Origin: Oxalobacter paraformigenes
GTDB lineage: Bacteria > Pseudomonadota > Gammaproteobacteria > Burkholderiales > Burkholderiaceae_D
Reading direction: 5' to 3'
NCBI RefSeq assembly: GCF_000158475.2
Contig: NZ_KI392031.1
Coordinates: 1,363,583 to 1,427,582 of the forward strand
DNA: 64,000 nt
Positions 50,155 through 62,744 of the stretch are shown in pieces. The position numbers and the translations under genes are program-made. Position 1 is the stretch's first letter; each line of letters opens with the position of its first letter. Under the pieces are notes generated by a model. The model was not told the origin of the DNA. It ran no database searches and saw nothing but the letters and a program-made list of their open reading frames with translations.

Positions 50155-51851
50155 TATGCAGCAATCCCTGAATTTGCACGACTGCCAAGCGTTTGTTTTG
50201 GAAGCTGCCTTGCCACTTCCGCTGCTTCTTTGGTTGACGATACTTTGATGTTATTGGTGACGTTATTGGTCGTCGTGTTCTGGTTATTGACGATCTTTGT
50301 TGCCTGCATATCCTGGTAGGCGGATGCCATGTCATAAGTCGCTTTCCGACGATTGACCAATCCAGGAATGAACTTCCCGCCAGAATAGTTGTAAAGTTTT
50401 GTATAGTCCGAACGGGATATTTCTCCCTGTTCAGCCAATTTTGCAAACTGTGTTCCTTTTTGTATCGCTTTCAATCCAGCGTTATAAGCCAGATCAGCTG
50501 CAAGCATACGCGTTTTTTCACTGGATCCGGCATACATTTTCAGCGCAACATCAACATGATCCTTCATGTCCTGTTCCAGCAATTTGGCGGCCTGATCTTT
50601 CGTGATAGTCATACCGGGCTTGACACCCTTTGTATGGCCGTAACCGATTGTCCACAGGCCCTTGCTGTCCTGATACGCTTTCAGCCGTACCCCTTCCCGT
50701 TCCATCAGGTTTTCACGGATCGTATCCCGCAACGTTCCACCTGTCATTTTGATGTTTCCTGATGATGTCGGAACTGACTGAATGGACGATGGCACTGCGC
50801 TAATTTTTGTTTCGGGAACGCTTGCTTTCGCTTCGGGAACAACCGTTTTCGCACCATCCTTAAATAGATCGGTCAACCAATCGGTTATTCCGTATCCGTC
50901 CTCATACCCACCCGGCGGTGCTTTTTTCGCTGGCGGCTCGCTTCTCCCGGGAACAGAAAGAAATGTGGATATAGCTTCCAGTACCGGATTGATAATTTCC
51001 AGAAAACCTCCGAAAACAACCTTGGCCGTTTCTTTCAGACGCTGCAACGATTCGATAGCTTTGCGGGATGATTCAACGGTTTTTTCGTTGATGACCGCCT
51101 CTTTTTGTGCCAGATCCCATCGTTTTTGGAAGTTTTCCTGTGTTACCAGAATTGCCTGGGCTTCAGTCAAGCCGAGCTGTTTCAGGGTACCTATTGCATC
51201 CTGTAACGTTCCTCCCCGCCTCTTTTCGTAATCAAGAACCGATTCTCCCAAAGTTGAAATGATTTCTTCGGCAGTCCGGAAATCTCCTCGAAGCTTGTCG
51301 TAAACGTCAACCCCGTAAGCTTGCAATTGAAACAATGATTCCGGACTTCCGTTTCTGGCCGCATCAACTCTTGATCTCACATTCCGGAAAAGATTATCTC
51401 CTTCAGATTCGTCAAATCCTGCACGAGCCGCCATATTGCGCAAGCCCGCAACTTTTCGGACATCTTCACCGGCTATCAGGGCGGTATTTCCAATGCCGAT
51501 ATTCTCCCGATTGAGATTCATCAGCTTATCGAAAGCGATAGCGCCCAATCCCATGGCGAAAACAGAACGCAGCGACATAAAAGTATCACGCACGCCCTTG
51601 ATGGATTTTTGAAACTCTTTGAACTTTTTCGAGTTCGCATCTATTTCCTTGGACGCCCCGGAAATTCCTTTTCCGGCTTTGGCCGCATCTTCACCGATTT
51701 TCTTGGATGCATCCGCAACATCTTTTCCGGCATCCTTGATCGCCTTAGCTTTCGCCTTCAGCTGGTTGAGTTCCTTATCTATCTGCTCCAGCTTCTGCGG
51801 TGCATTGCCATCATCGACACGAATGTTTATGACAAGTTCTTCGACATCCAT
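50154..51851 (-). CDS. Tape measure protein with C-terminal lysozyme domain
   Basis: A 565-residue protein. The N-terminal 90 residues are coiled coil; about 90-330 is the tape-measure core with a helical region; after a Pro/Lys linker a GH24-type lysozyme domain occupies about 375-515: LMEREGVRLKAYQDSKGLWTIGYGHT gives the Glu/Asp/Thr catalytic set, and LAADLAYNAG the next helix. Such domains cut the murein during DNA entry. It is short for a myophage tape measure, predicting a short tail. Confidence 0.85.
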   Translation of the reverse strand: MDVEELVINIRVDDGNAPQKLEQIDKELNQLKAKAKAIKDAGKDVADASKKIGEDAAKAGKGISGASKEIDANSKKFKEFQKSIKGVRDTFMSLRSVFAMGLGAIAFDKLMNLNRENIGIGNTALIAGEDVRKVAGLRNMAARAGFDESEGDNLFRNVRSRVDAARNGSPESLFQLQAYGVDVYDKLRGDFRTAEEIISTLGESVLDYEKRRGGTLQDAIGTLKQLGLTEAQAILVTQENFQKRWDLAQKEAVINEKTVESSRKAIESLQRLKETAKVVFGGFLEIINPVLEAISTFLSVPGRSEPPAKKAPPGGYEDGYGITDWLTDLFKDGAKTVVPEAKASVPETKISAVPSSIQSVPTSSGNIKMTGGTLRDTIRENLMEREGVRLKAYQDSKGLWTIGYGHTKGVKPGMTITKDQAAKLLEQDMKDHVDVALKMYAGSSEKTRMLAADLAYNAGLKAIQKGTQFAKLAEQGEISRSDYTKLYNYSGGKFIPGLVNRRKATYDMASAYQDMQATKIVNNQNTTTNNVTNNIKVSSTKEAAEVARQLPKQTLGSRANSGIAA

Positions 51852-52060
51852 TCGTTTGCCTTTTGTTCGTTATATTGATCAACAGCGATGATTTCAAGGA
51901 GGTTCGCCGCATCCTCGCTGTCATAAACGGTTTTCAGTTCATGTAATGTTGCTTTGCCGGTTGAGATAAGTACGGCCATTTCAAGCGGGACGTTCACATA
52001 ATTTTTCAGGCCAGGAATCGAGTGCGGTCTTACGTCGAGATTGACCCGCCGCCGCCGATG
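51827..52060 (-). CDS. Tail assembly chaperone, second frame
   Basis: An open frame that continues, one base back, from the upstream chaperone gene and overlaps its end: RRRVNLDVRPHSIPGLKNYV then LEMAVLISTGKATLHELKTVYDSEDAANLLEIIAVDQYN. The last part fits small tail chaperones of this phage group. It could be a frameshift extension as in lambda G-T, though I see no clear slippery heptamer, or it could start on its own, for example at ATG 51979. It ends 25 bases inside the tape measure gene. Confidence 0.6.
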   Translation of the reverse strand, partial: HRRRRVNLDVRPHSIPGLKNYVNVPLEMAVLISTGKATLHELKTVYDSEDAANLLEIIAVDQYNEQKANEWMSKNLS

Positions 52061-52437
52061 AAATGGGAAATCATCAAAGAAAACGCTTCGGTTTTCAGCC
52101 TGAAAATCGTCAATGCTTCTTCAATATCTTCCGGGAAAATTTCTCGTGTATCGCCTTTTGCGTTATAGACCAGTCGGCAACAGTCCAACAATTGACGTCC
52201 GAGGTCTTCGCGCTCCGAGCGTTCGATTCTGGCAAGATGCAACATCCCGATATCGGCGAGTGCGGCAACAGAAGGTGCTTTCTCGATTTCGCCAAGAATA
52301 TCCACTCCCGCATTCACCATACCTGAAATGGCACGTTCCGCCCATACCGCCGCATCCCATGCACTCATCCGCATAATACGAAACTTCTTTCCTCTATCGA
52401 GATTTTTTGCCTCAATAACAATATCTTTGCTTTTCAT
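52030..52437 (-). CDS. Tail assembly chaperone
   Basis: A 135-residue protein (KFRIMRMSAWDAAVWAERAISGM) placed between tube and tape measure genes, where lambda G lies. It is mostly helical and ends in four glycines and SIST. It would coat the tape measure before the tube polymerises. It directly abuts the tube gene (1-base overlap). Confidence 0.78.
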   Translation of the reverse strand: MKSKDIVIEAKNLDRGKKFRIMRMSAWDAAVWAERAISGMVNAGVDILGEIEKAPSVAALADIGMLHLARIERSEREDLGRQLLDCCRLVYNAKGDTREIFPEDIEEALTIFRLKTEAFSLMISHFIGGGGSIST

Positions 52438-52865
52438 CAGATCACCGCCGGAGAAACATCATCAAACGTGATGGTATAAGCCTGTGGACCAAGCACTCTG
52501 GCACCGTCAGGCGCTGTTTTTGCCCGGGTACATACTCCCTTCGACAAAGTGAAAACCTTGTCCAAAGAAGGAACCGACAGAACGCCAGAAATGATGAACG
52601 GTTTTCGGGCAGCTTTCTGCGCCTGAAGCAACGCCATCATTTGTGCGTTGAATGGACTATCCGGAGAAAAGTTGATCCGCATATTATTTAAAACAGGTAC
52701 CCATCCCGCAGACATTTTTCCATCGACACCTTTTTGTGCTACAACATGTTCGGTTTCTTCAAACGACCATGCATCGTCTACAGCGAAGCCTTCGACAGAA
52801 ACGCTGGCCAGCGCGAAATCGGCACATGACAAAACCAGCGTAGCATTTGCTGAAGTGATATCCAT
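52437..52865 (-). CDS. DUF3277 tail tube protein
   Basis: A 142-residue protein of the DUF3277 family, the likely inner tube: the GFAVDDAWSFEETEHVVAQKGVDGKMSAGWVP region and a C-terminal LGPQAYTITFDDVSPAV are typical. It follows the DUF3383 sheath in the operon, as tubes usually follow sheaths. Confidence 0.88.
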   Translation of the reverse strand: MDITSANATLVLSCADFALASVSVEGFAVDDAWSFEETEHVVAQKGVDGKMSAGWVPVLNNMRINFSPDSPFNAQMMALLQAQKAARKPFIISGVLSVPSLDKVFTLSKGVCTRAKTAPDGARVLGPQAYTITFDDVSPAVI

Positions 52866-52876
52866 TCGTTATCTCC

Positions 52877-54379
52877 TTATTCGATCATGATAGAAGCAAT
52901 CGTGATTTGCTCAATAGAACTGCCATCGCAATAGAAGAAATTGATGGACGGCGAACCACCTTGCGCACGAACGTTTGCAGGGGCATCAACAATCTGCAAA
53001 TACCAACCCTGCGAATACAACTCATTGGATATGTCAAAGCCGACCTTGGCAATAATCTGTTCTTTCTGCGACCCGGAAAGTGAAATACCTCGCCTGATAA
53101 CACCATTGTTCAGTCCTGCATCAACAGGACCGTCATCCCCCGAAATGGCATTGCGCAGTCTCGTGTATCCCTCATCATTGTATGGAAACGAATTGAGCGC
53201 CAGCATCAGATCAATGACGGTTAGCTTGATCTTGTTGTTCAACCAGACCTGATTGATGAACTTCCCGAGCCGGGAATAGCTCCCCGGCATATTGCCGTTG
53301 TAAAAGAAGTTATAGGTGTTGTCCTTCCCGCGGCCACCAACAGCGCCGTAATACGAGTAACCGTTGTCCAGAATGTTCTGTGCGGTTTGTCCGTCCCGAC
53401 AGGTAGGCGCGAGGCCACTCTGCCGTCTGTAAGCAGCATCGACACGACCGTTCAATGCGTTCCAATCCACAGATGCACACATACCAAGTACAAAAGCCTT
53501 CAGTGTCGGATTTTCATTGGCATCGTATACTGCCGCTACACCTTCATATTTCATGTCTCGGGCAAGGAAACCAAAACAGGTTTCGTTATTGGCTATTTCG
53601 GCATTGGGGTCATTATCTGACATGATGAAACCCCATCCCTTGTTCTGGTTGTTGGCCCATATAGCCATCTCGGTATTTTCATCCTGCTCAGGCTGCTCTA
53701 CAGTCGAAAAAAGCGCCCAGTTCAGATTCTGTTTTTTGGCGAAGTTCAGAATGTCTGTTAGCGTATTGACTGCTGCACCTTGTGACAGGACAGCGGATGC
53801 CAGTCCGAGCGATTTCGCTGCTGTACCGGTTACTTGCGTGATGGTCGCTTCTGCACCGGTTGCCGTACTGGTAATCGTAAACCGGCTGGATAAAGCATCC
53901 CACGTTACCGTACCGGCAGAACTCAAACCAAGATCGGATGTCAAGGCCGTAGCCGCATCAGTAAAACTGGTAACAGCAGACAGATTGATCGCTTCCGTCT
54001 TATATTCTGTCCCACCAATAGTCACAGCAAGGCCACCAGTAATTGTTTTCAATGTGGCAAGTGTCATCCCTTTCAGTGACGATCCGCGAGCCCATGCTGC
54101 ACGTGCTGCAGTGATGTATGGGACAAAATACAGCGCAGACGGGAATTTGGTACAGTTCGTAAAACCGTTGAAATACACGTTTGCCAGCGTGGTTTCGTAT
54201 GCGTCGGAGCCGAACCAATCACTGACGGCGTCCGCACTATTGAATTCCGTTACCTGTCCAGCCGGAATCAAATTGTTTTTCCCGATAAAAAGGCCGTTAA
54301 TACCTAAATCACTACTTCCTGCACCGATAACGCTCGGATTGACGGTAACATACAGGTCAACAGGTATGTATGACACCAT
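52877..54379 (-). CDS. DUF3383 contractile tail sheath protein
   Basis: A 500-residue sheath protein. The N-terminus (YIPVDLYVTVNPSVI) and NGLFIGKNNLIPAG, the YETTLANVYFNGFTN part and the C-terminal half with GSYSRLGKFINQVWLNN and GWYLQIVDAPANVRAQG are characteristic of DUF3383. Its presence shows prophage 2 is a myophage, distinct from P2. Confidence 0.92.
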   Translation of the reverse strand: MVSYIPVDLYVTVNPSVIGAGSSDLGINGLFIGKNNLIPAGQVTEFNSADAVSDWFGSDAYETTLANVYFNGFTNCTKFPSALYFVPYITAARAAWARGSSLKGMTLATLKTITGGLAVTIGGTEYKTEAINLSAVTSFTDAATALTSDLGLSSAGTVTWDALSSRFTITSTATGAEATITQVTGTAAKSLGLASAVLSQGAAVNTLTDILNFAKKQNLNWALFSTVEQPEQDENTEMAIWANNQNKGWGFIMSDNDPNAEIANNETCFGFLARDMKYEGVAAVYDANENPTLKAFVLGMCASVDWNALNGRVDAAYRRQSGLAPTCRDGQTAQNILDNGYSYYGAVGGRGKDNTYNFFYNGNMPGSYSRLGKFINQVWLNNKIKLTVIDLMLALNSFPYNDEGYTRLRNAISGDDGPVDAGLNNGVIRRGISLSGSQKEQIIAKVGFDISNELYSQGWYLQIVDAPANVRAQGGSPSINFFYCDGSSIEQITIASIMIE

Positions 54380-54382
54380 TTT

Positions 54383-54895
54383 TTATTCCTCCAAAGGAAC
54401 AGGTATCAGAGAGATGGAGACACGATCGAAAAACTCCATTGGTGTACTGATAACTGGGTTAAATTGAATTTTTACTTCCGTTTTCCAACGTTCCAGAAAT
54501 TGCTTTTCGCCAGTAATGAGCGGTAATTGAACAGGATCGGTAACATAGAGAGGCCGAATATTTTTCGGAAAGACATCGCTCCCTGTGTAATCAAAAAAAA
54601 GAGCGCAGAATACTTGCGCTCTTTCTCCGGATTGCTTGCCGTAGAAATCTACCTGTATGGTATATTCTGTCGGCATGACAGTATTTTGCGTTTTTTGTTC
54701 TTCCGTATTTGTGTACGTTCTCCAGTTTGTCGCCAATCTCCGCTTTCCGACATTGTTCATCGCGATAAACGCGCCTTTCGGCGGAGGATTCCTGTTCTGT
54801 TGAGATTGGATTATTTCTACATTCGGGAACAAATACTGCAAAAAAGAACGAAGCGCCGTAAAAACGTCGGAATCAGATATGCTAGGATTCATCAT
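54383..54895 (-). CDS. gp12-like neck/tail terminator protein
   Basis: A 170-residue protein: NPSISDSDVFTALRSFLQYLFPNVEIIQSQQNRNPPPKGAFIAM is the typical start of phage neck terminator (gp12-like) proteins. It should sit between head connector and sheath. ATGs at 54895 and 54892 both fall in the last codons of the upstream gene (overlap 14 bases). Confidence 0.8.
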   Translation of the reverse strand: MMNPSISDSDVFTALRSFLQYLFPNVEIIQSQQNRNPPPKGAFIAMNNVGKRRLATNWRTYTNTEEQKTQNTVMPTEYTIQVDFYGKQSGERAQVFCALFFDYTGSDVFPKNIRPLYVTDPVQLPLITGEKQFLERWKTEVKIQFNPVISTPMEFFDRVSISLIPVPLEE

Positions 54896-55271
54896 TTTGT
54901 AGCACGACAATAACATGCGCCCAGTCGGGCCATGTTTCAACTACTGTAACAACTTTCCAAGTCTGTATTGGCTTATCCGGAGTTTGTGGAAACAGCAATA
55001 AATCTCCACCCCGTTCGTCGGAACGCACGACTCCCTGTACGTTCCCGTACATATATACAGAACGCATGACGCCCTGTATATTCAATCCTTCAATGAACGC
55101 CAGCGTATCGCCGGAAACGGCTTGAGGATTGATTTCAACAGTCGAATCCTCGTAAACTGGTTCTTGCGTTCCGTCCTCCTTGACCGTATATCCGATAGAT
55201 TTACGCCATGTCGCCGGAATATTTGGATTGATATTACGGGTATAAATATTCGCTATTTTTCGCAGATTCAT
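54882..55271 (-). CDS. Head-tail connector region protein
   Basis: A 129-residue beta-rich protein (ATWRKSIGYTVKEDGTQEPVYEDS; GDLLLFPQT; TWKVVTVVETWPDWAHVIVVLQND). Proteins of this shape and position are typical head-tail joining components, but I do not recognise a precise family. It overlaps both neighbours. Confidence 0.7.
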   Translation of the reverse strand: MNLRKIANIYTRNINPNIPATWRKSIGYTVKEDGTQEPVYEDSTVEINPQAVSGDTLAFIEGLNIQGVMRSVYMYGNVQGVVRSDERGGDLLLFPQTPDKPIQTWKVVTVVETWPDWAHVIVVLQNDES

Positions 55272-55786
55272 TTCTTCACCGCCAATCCGGTTAACGTGGC
55301 GATCATATAGCCGGTATCGTTCAAAGGCTGCGTCGATACACCTTCCGCCCGTTCACCACGATGCACGGCCCGAGCCGCTTCCCCGACCGTCCTGCCGGTA
55401 ATTTCTTTCCCTTCTTTTCTCCACTGCCTCAGTAACAGAGTAATGGGAGACAAGGGGGGAGAATCCACCCGCGAGATGGTCTGCCGGATATCAGCCGCTG
55501 CCTTTTGGGCGATAACAGTCATCCCCTGTTCGGCATTGATTTGGCCGGACAGAACGCCTTTTATGACCTGTGCCGCATCTTTTGTCCATTCCTCTTTTTT
55601 TTCCGCGATTGTGGGACGTAAAAAAGGACGGGGCGGAATGCTCCGTTCCGGAACACCATATTCCTGCCAGAGGGCGACTTTTGCGACAGGCGTTCCGTCA
55701 TCATATCGTGCAGACTCGAACCAGCCGGCTCGCGCCTCGACGTTCTCCAGCTCTCCCAGACGTTTAATGACTTCTTTCAGCTTCAA
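55268..55786 (-). CDS. gp10/neck-like tail completion protein
   Basis: A 172-residue protein with VEARAGWFESARYDDGTPVAKVALWQEYGVPERSIPPRPFLRPTI, the pattern seen in minor tail/neck proteins of many phages (a substrate-like loop followed by IPxRPFLR). The C-terminal half is helical with a basic end. It overlaps both neighbours by four bases. Confidence 0.75.
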   Translation of the reverse strand: MKLKEVIKRLGELENVEARAGWFESARYDDGTPVAKVALWQEYGVPERSIPPRPFLRPTIAEKKEEWTKDAAQVIKGVLSGQINAEQGMTVIAQKAAADIRQTISRVDSPPLSPITLLLRQWRKEGKEITGRTVGEAARAVHRGERAEGVSTQPLNDTGYMIATLTGLAVKK

Positions 55787-56223
55787 AATATCCCCCCGAC
55801 ATCCCGTATGGCGGATCCTTCCGGTTTACCCCCAAAATAAAATCCGCCGACCGTCAACATCTCGAACAAGGCAAGCAATTCCTGTCCATAGGGCGTTTTC
55901 ATGAGCCAATACTGCCAGGCATTTTTCAACTGAAAAACCGCCATCGAAACGGAGACACTCCCTTCTGCGGCACTTTGCACCATACCCCCGCCCGGATCAT
56001 CTCCGATTGCCGACTGTTGGCCGAGTCTGGCGAGATGAGCCGTCATGAGATTAAGTACATATTGCAGACGTTCTCCACATAAAAACCAGTTGTCATAGGG
56101 ACAAATGCGCAAGGTCGCCCAGTCCCAGTACCGGGAGAGTGTTTCATCCGGATACTTGTCCGTATCAGCAAATTCAGGAAAAAGCTGGCGGAAAGCTGTC
56201 ACATCAAAGACGTGTTCAGTCAT
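55783..56223 (-). CDS. DUF4054 head-tail adaptor
   Basis: A 146-residue DUF4054 protein. FRQLFPEFADTDKYPDETLSRYWDWA at the start and the LNLMTAHLARL helix are diagnostic. It is the adaptor ring below the portal. It overlaps both neighbours. Confidence 0.88.
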   Translation of the reverse strand: MTEHVFDVTAFRQLFPEFADTDKYPDETLSRYWDWATLRICPYDNWFLCGERLQYVLNLMTAHLARLGQQSAIGDDPGGGMVQSAAEGSVSVSMAVFQLKNAWQYWLMKTPYGQELLALFEMLTVGGFYFGGKPEGSAIRDVGGIF

Positions 56224-56587
56224 TATCGTCTTCCGGCTTGCCTACTTTTGGCGGATTGGCAAAGTCCAAAGGCGTTTTCTGGGCGGACGCATCCTTTTTT
56301 TCCATATCGGACACCACCTTTTCCGGATCCGACTTTTTCTTTTCTACCTTAATGAATCCGGCTTTGACGTGATCGACGAATGCCGTACATTTCTGGAGGG
56401 CATCCAGTTCTTCATCCGTCACTTCGGTAACCACGCCCAAGGGGGTGACGAGATTTTTTCCCATTCTCCCGTGACCACCCTTGATCTGTACTTTTTTGAT
56501 AGCCACATTCGGCTTGCCCTCCTCTTTGGAAGGACGCCACAAAGTGTATATCTGATCGTTTGTCAACGTGGAATAAACGTATGCCAT
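56216..56587 (-). CDS. Hypothetical head-region protein
   Basis: A 123-residue protein with a beta-rich first half (VYSTLTNDQIYTLW; VAIKKVQIKGGHG) and an acidic, Lys/Asp/Pro-rich tail. Similar genes follow the capsid gene in related phages; a head decoration role is possible but unproven. Confidence 0.65.
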   Translation of the reverse strand: MAYVYSTLTNDQIYTLWRPSKEEGKPNVAIKKVQIKGGHGRMGKNLVTPLGVVTEVTDEELDALQKCTAFVDHVKAGFIKVEKKKSDPEKVVSDMEKKDASAQKTPLDFANPPKVGKPEDDND

Positions 56588-56596
56588 AACCTCTCC

Positions 56597-57730
56597 TTAA
56601 ATCCCAGAACCACGATAAACCAGCGTCGGGCGCTTGCAAAGCACACCCGCGCAAGCGTTCGAATAGGCCTCTTCATAGCCTTTTGTCAGTTGCTGGACAC
56701 CCAACGTCATGAATTTCATCGGCACCAACTGATCGATGGTGTTGCCATTGTCCGTGCTGTCACCCTGATAGTTCGGCGCGAACAGATAGAAGACATTCGC
56801 GCTGCCGTTGGCCGCATCCAGTTCAGGTGCAGAATCCAGCGTGACATTCGGATAATTTTTCTGTAACCAGTCATTGGCCGAATAACCCAGTTCCGTTGGC
56901 GTGGACAGATAGTCGATACACGAAAGAGCAACGTGCAGTCTAAGCGGCGTTTTTTTGACGTCAATGTTGCCTTGCGCCTGAACACGCAAGCTCTGGAAGG
57001 CGGTCAACAAATCGGCGATGATCTCCAGGGTGGTTTTGTCTGCCCATTTGGTCGAACTGCCCGCCCCTGTCGCCACATTCTCGTAGGCCGGCAAGTTCGG
57101 ATCGTTGAGATAACCATACGTGCGCCCGGTTCCGTCGTTATAACCGTAAAAGCCGATATAGTTACGGTTGATTTCTAACGAAGTGGTCGCCCCCATCCGA
57201 CGGTTTTCCACGTCCGAATAGTTCATTTTGGCAGCACGCTTTTCACCAAGGCGACCGATACGCATGCCGGATTCGAACCGGACAATCGTGCGCCGCTCGT
57301 AGTTCGTGTTCCACGATCCCAGCGGGGTATTGGTTTCATCCCCATACGGCTGTGCAAAGCCGGTGCGTTCCGAAAAGCCCTGGACGATTTCTTCATCTTC
57401 CCAATCGCCCAATGTCGTAATACCGATCAGGTCGTCGATCTTTCTGGCCCAGGTCATAAACTGGACAAACCCTGGCATCCATGCTTGCAGGAACTGGATA
57501 GCGACCGGAATGGAGGGAGTAGACAACGGAGCGACGATATCGGCATCCAGGGCCATGCCGGCAGACTGCATACGCCGGAACGCCTGATACATGTTGAGGA
57601 TATCTTCGCTATCTAATGCGATACCGATTTTTTCCAGATCCCGGATATCCTGCATGGAATCGACGCTAAATCCTTCAAGAGGACGCACCTTGCCGGCGGG
57701 AATGAACGAATGAATTTTTGATGGTTGCAT
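56597..57730 (-). CDS. DUF2184 major capsid protein
   Basis: A 377-residue capsid protein of the DUF2184 type (HK97 fold). The GDWEDEEIVQGFSERTGFAQPYGDETNTPLGSW loop and the long RTIVRFESGMRIG strand-helix are recognisable, as is the ALSCIDYLSTP segment. It is the most likely shell protein because it follows the protease and cement genes. Confidence 0.9.
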   Translation of the reverse strand: MQPSKIHSFIPAGKVRPLEGFSVDSMQDIRDLEKIGIALDSEDILNMYQAFRRMQSAGMALDADIVAPLSTPSIPVAIQFLQAWMPGFVQFMTWARKIDDLIGITTLGDWEDEEIVQGFSERTGFAQPYGDETNTPLGSWNTNYERRTIVRFESGMRIGRLGEKRAAKMNYSDVENRRMGATTSLEINRNYIGFYGYNDGTGRTYGYLNDPNLPAYENVATGAGSSTKWADKTTLEIIADLLTAFQSLRVQAQGNIDVKKTPLRLHVALSCIDYLSTPTELGYSANDWLQKNYPNVTLDSAPELDAANGSANVFYLFAPNYQGDSTDNGNTIDQLVPMKFMTLGVQQLTKGYEEAYSNACAGVLCKRPTLVYRGSGI

Positions 57731-57742
57731 GTAATAAATCCT

Positions 57743-58240
57743 TTACTCAGTCAGTTCGACGATCGCTTCGCCAGCCCCGGATGTATTGAAACGTACAATT
57801 TTCGAATTTGGGATCAGTGTGTAACCTTCTGATGCGGTTCCCGTGGAATTGGCTTGCAACGTGCCATCAGTCTGGGAAAACTCGATCTTGTTACCGATTG
57901 CGGCTGCGCCTTTGAGGTTGACCAGAATACCGCTTGTCAGCGTAACGCCCTGGACTACCGTATTGTTGGGCAGTGCCATGGTCGGCTCCAGTGTCCCGGC
58001 AGTCGTCCCGTTTAGCGCGTACAATTTCGAATTGGACAAAATTCCCGCGAAAGCGCCGGTCCCTCCGATCGTGAACTTGCCGTTTTCGCCGGCAACATGT
58101 GTCATGGCGCTTCCCACGACGTTCAGGGCTGCATTGGTTGTATTTAGCATGCCTGCCTGTGCCCGGACCGGGCCGGAAAGCACGATATCTCCGACAATAC
58201 CGGTCGTCTGAAATTGTCTGATTGTTTTCTGGACTGCCAT
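57743..58240 (-). CDS. Structural cement protein (gp24-like)
   Basis: A 165-residue, Gly/Thr/Asn-rich beta protein: VQKTIRQFQTTGIVGDIVLSGPVRAQAGML and FAGILSNSKLYAL are typical of gp24-like cement proteins placed just before DUF2184 capsids. It would lock the capsomers after expansion. Confidence 0.82.
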   Translation of the reverse strand: MAVQKTIRQFQTTGIVGDIVLSGPVRAQAGMLNTTNAALNVVGSAMTHVAGENGKFTIGGTGAFAGILSNSKLYALNGTTAGTLEPTMALPNNTVVQGVTLTSGILVNLKGAAAIGNKIEFSQTDGTLQANSTGTASEGYTLIPNSKIVRFNTSGAGEAIVELTE

Positions 58241-58242
58241 GT

Positions 58243-61301
<3,059 letters not shown>

Positions 61302-62744
61302 AGAAATCGCTTTCCGGATTTACAGAATCAAATCCGCTCATCGGGTCACTCTCCAATGCCTGCGCAATGTCATCGCCCGATATGGCCCCGGTATCCCGTA
61401 GCGTCGAATAGTATTGGCCCGTTTTCAGTCGAATATCGGCCACTTCGCTTTCTGTCGGCTCATCGGTCGGGTTCCATAAAATCGTGAATTCCGGCACCAC
61501 GCCGAATTCCGGCTCGACGTATGATTTCCCCATCAACAGGTAATGGCGTCTCAACAGGGCTTCCATTTCGTGCTTCCGCACACTTCGCAAGGTCTTGTCA
61601 TAAGAGCGTTTCTCGAACTCACCGGTTGCATTAAATCCTTTCGGGGTCGTTTCCAACAGTTCGGTACTCGGAACCCCTGAAACCGACGAAACCAGCTGAT
61701 ACTGTGTCATGATGACGGCATCCAGATCGGCCAGGGATATTTCGTGTTGTTCGTATTCGTCATCTTGTCCGATCAGGAGCTGACCATAGTTGTCCCGATA
61801 ATAGGACTGCGCCTCTATCGCCCGGCGGGTCCGCTCCGGATCCCCTACGACTTTGCTCAAATCCGTTTTGCGGACATTGAGGCGCTTGGTCATCGCCAGT
61901 TGAGGGGCTTCGTTGGCAGTGCGCTCTGCGCAGTACACACGCTCGTAGATCATTTGCGTCAGCGGGATACCGCCATAGAAATAAGCCGGCTTTAATATAT
62001 CTGGCACTTCAGCATACCGTGTGATGATCAGATGCGAGTGGTGGTATTTTCTGCCGCCAATCATCCAGTATTCGGGGTCGTAAAAATGCCGGTTGGCTGG
62101 ACAATAGACGTCTTCTCCTGTAAGCAGAGGTGCACACCAGTAAGGATCGACCTGTGATATCCCTTTGTACGATCCGGGCGTCACGCCGTCGATATTGAAT
62201 GGATTTTCATAGTACTTTGGATCTTCGCTATCCACGTCAAAAACAGCGATCCTCACGCCGAAAATGCGCAAAAACTGGGAATATTCGATAAGGTTTTCCG
62301 TTACTCGGAAGTCCGTATCTTTGGCGGTCAGCGCTTTTATTATATCTTCCGCTTTTTCTCCTTCGACCGACAGTTCCCAGCCGTTTCGTGTCGCATCCTT
62401 GCCGGGAGTGACACAAACCTTGTTGATCAACCAGTGTTGGGACAACAAGGCACATGTCTGATATCCGATAAAGCCTTGCATGGCATACCATGACAGCAAG
62501 GTGTTCGATACCGGCGAGTTGGCAATCGAGAATATGCCTTTGGTCGGGATCGGATTGTTTCCCGAATCCATTGCCATTTCGGCATCCGGGAAAACAGGTT
62601 CCAAGAAAACACGCCGGTCGATTTCCGCCCGTGACATTTCCGGTATGTTGTGCGTGGAGAAAGCGAAAAGTCCGTTGACCGACTTTTTCTTTTTTTTCTT
62701 TTCTTCGCGCACGGGTTCTTCCCCGCGTACCCAGTCAAAAAAGC

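Noticed and set aside
53517-54467. 316-codon plus-strand frame
   Set aside because: Lies antisense to the DUF3383 sheath gene, whose family match is strong; a shadow of its codon usage.
56105-56866. 253-codon plus-strand frame
   Set aside because: Antisense to the DUF4054, hypothetical and capsid genes; no family resemblance.
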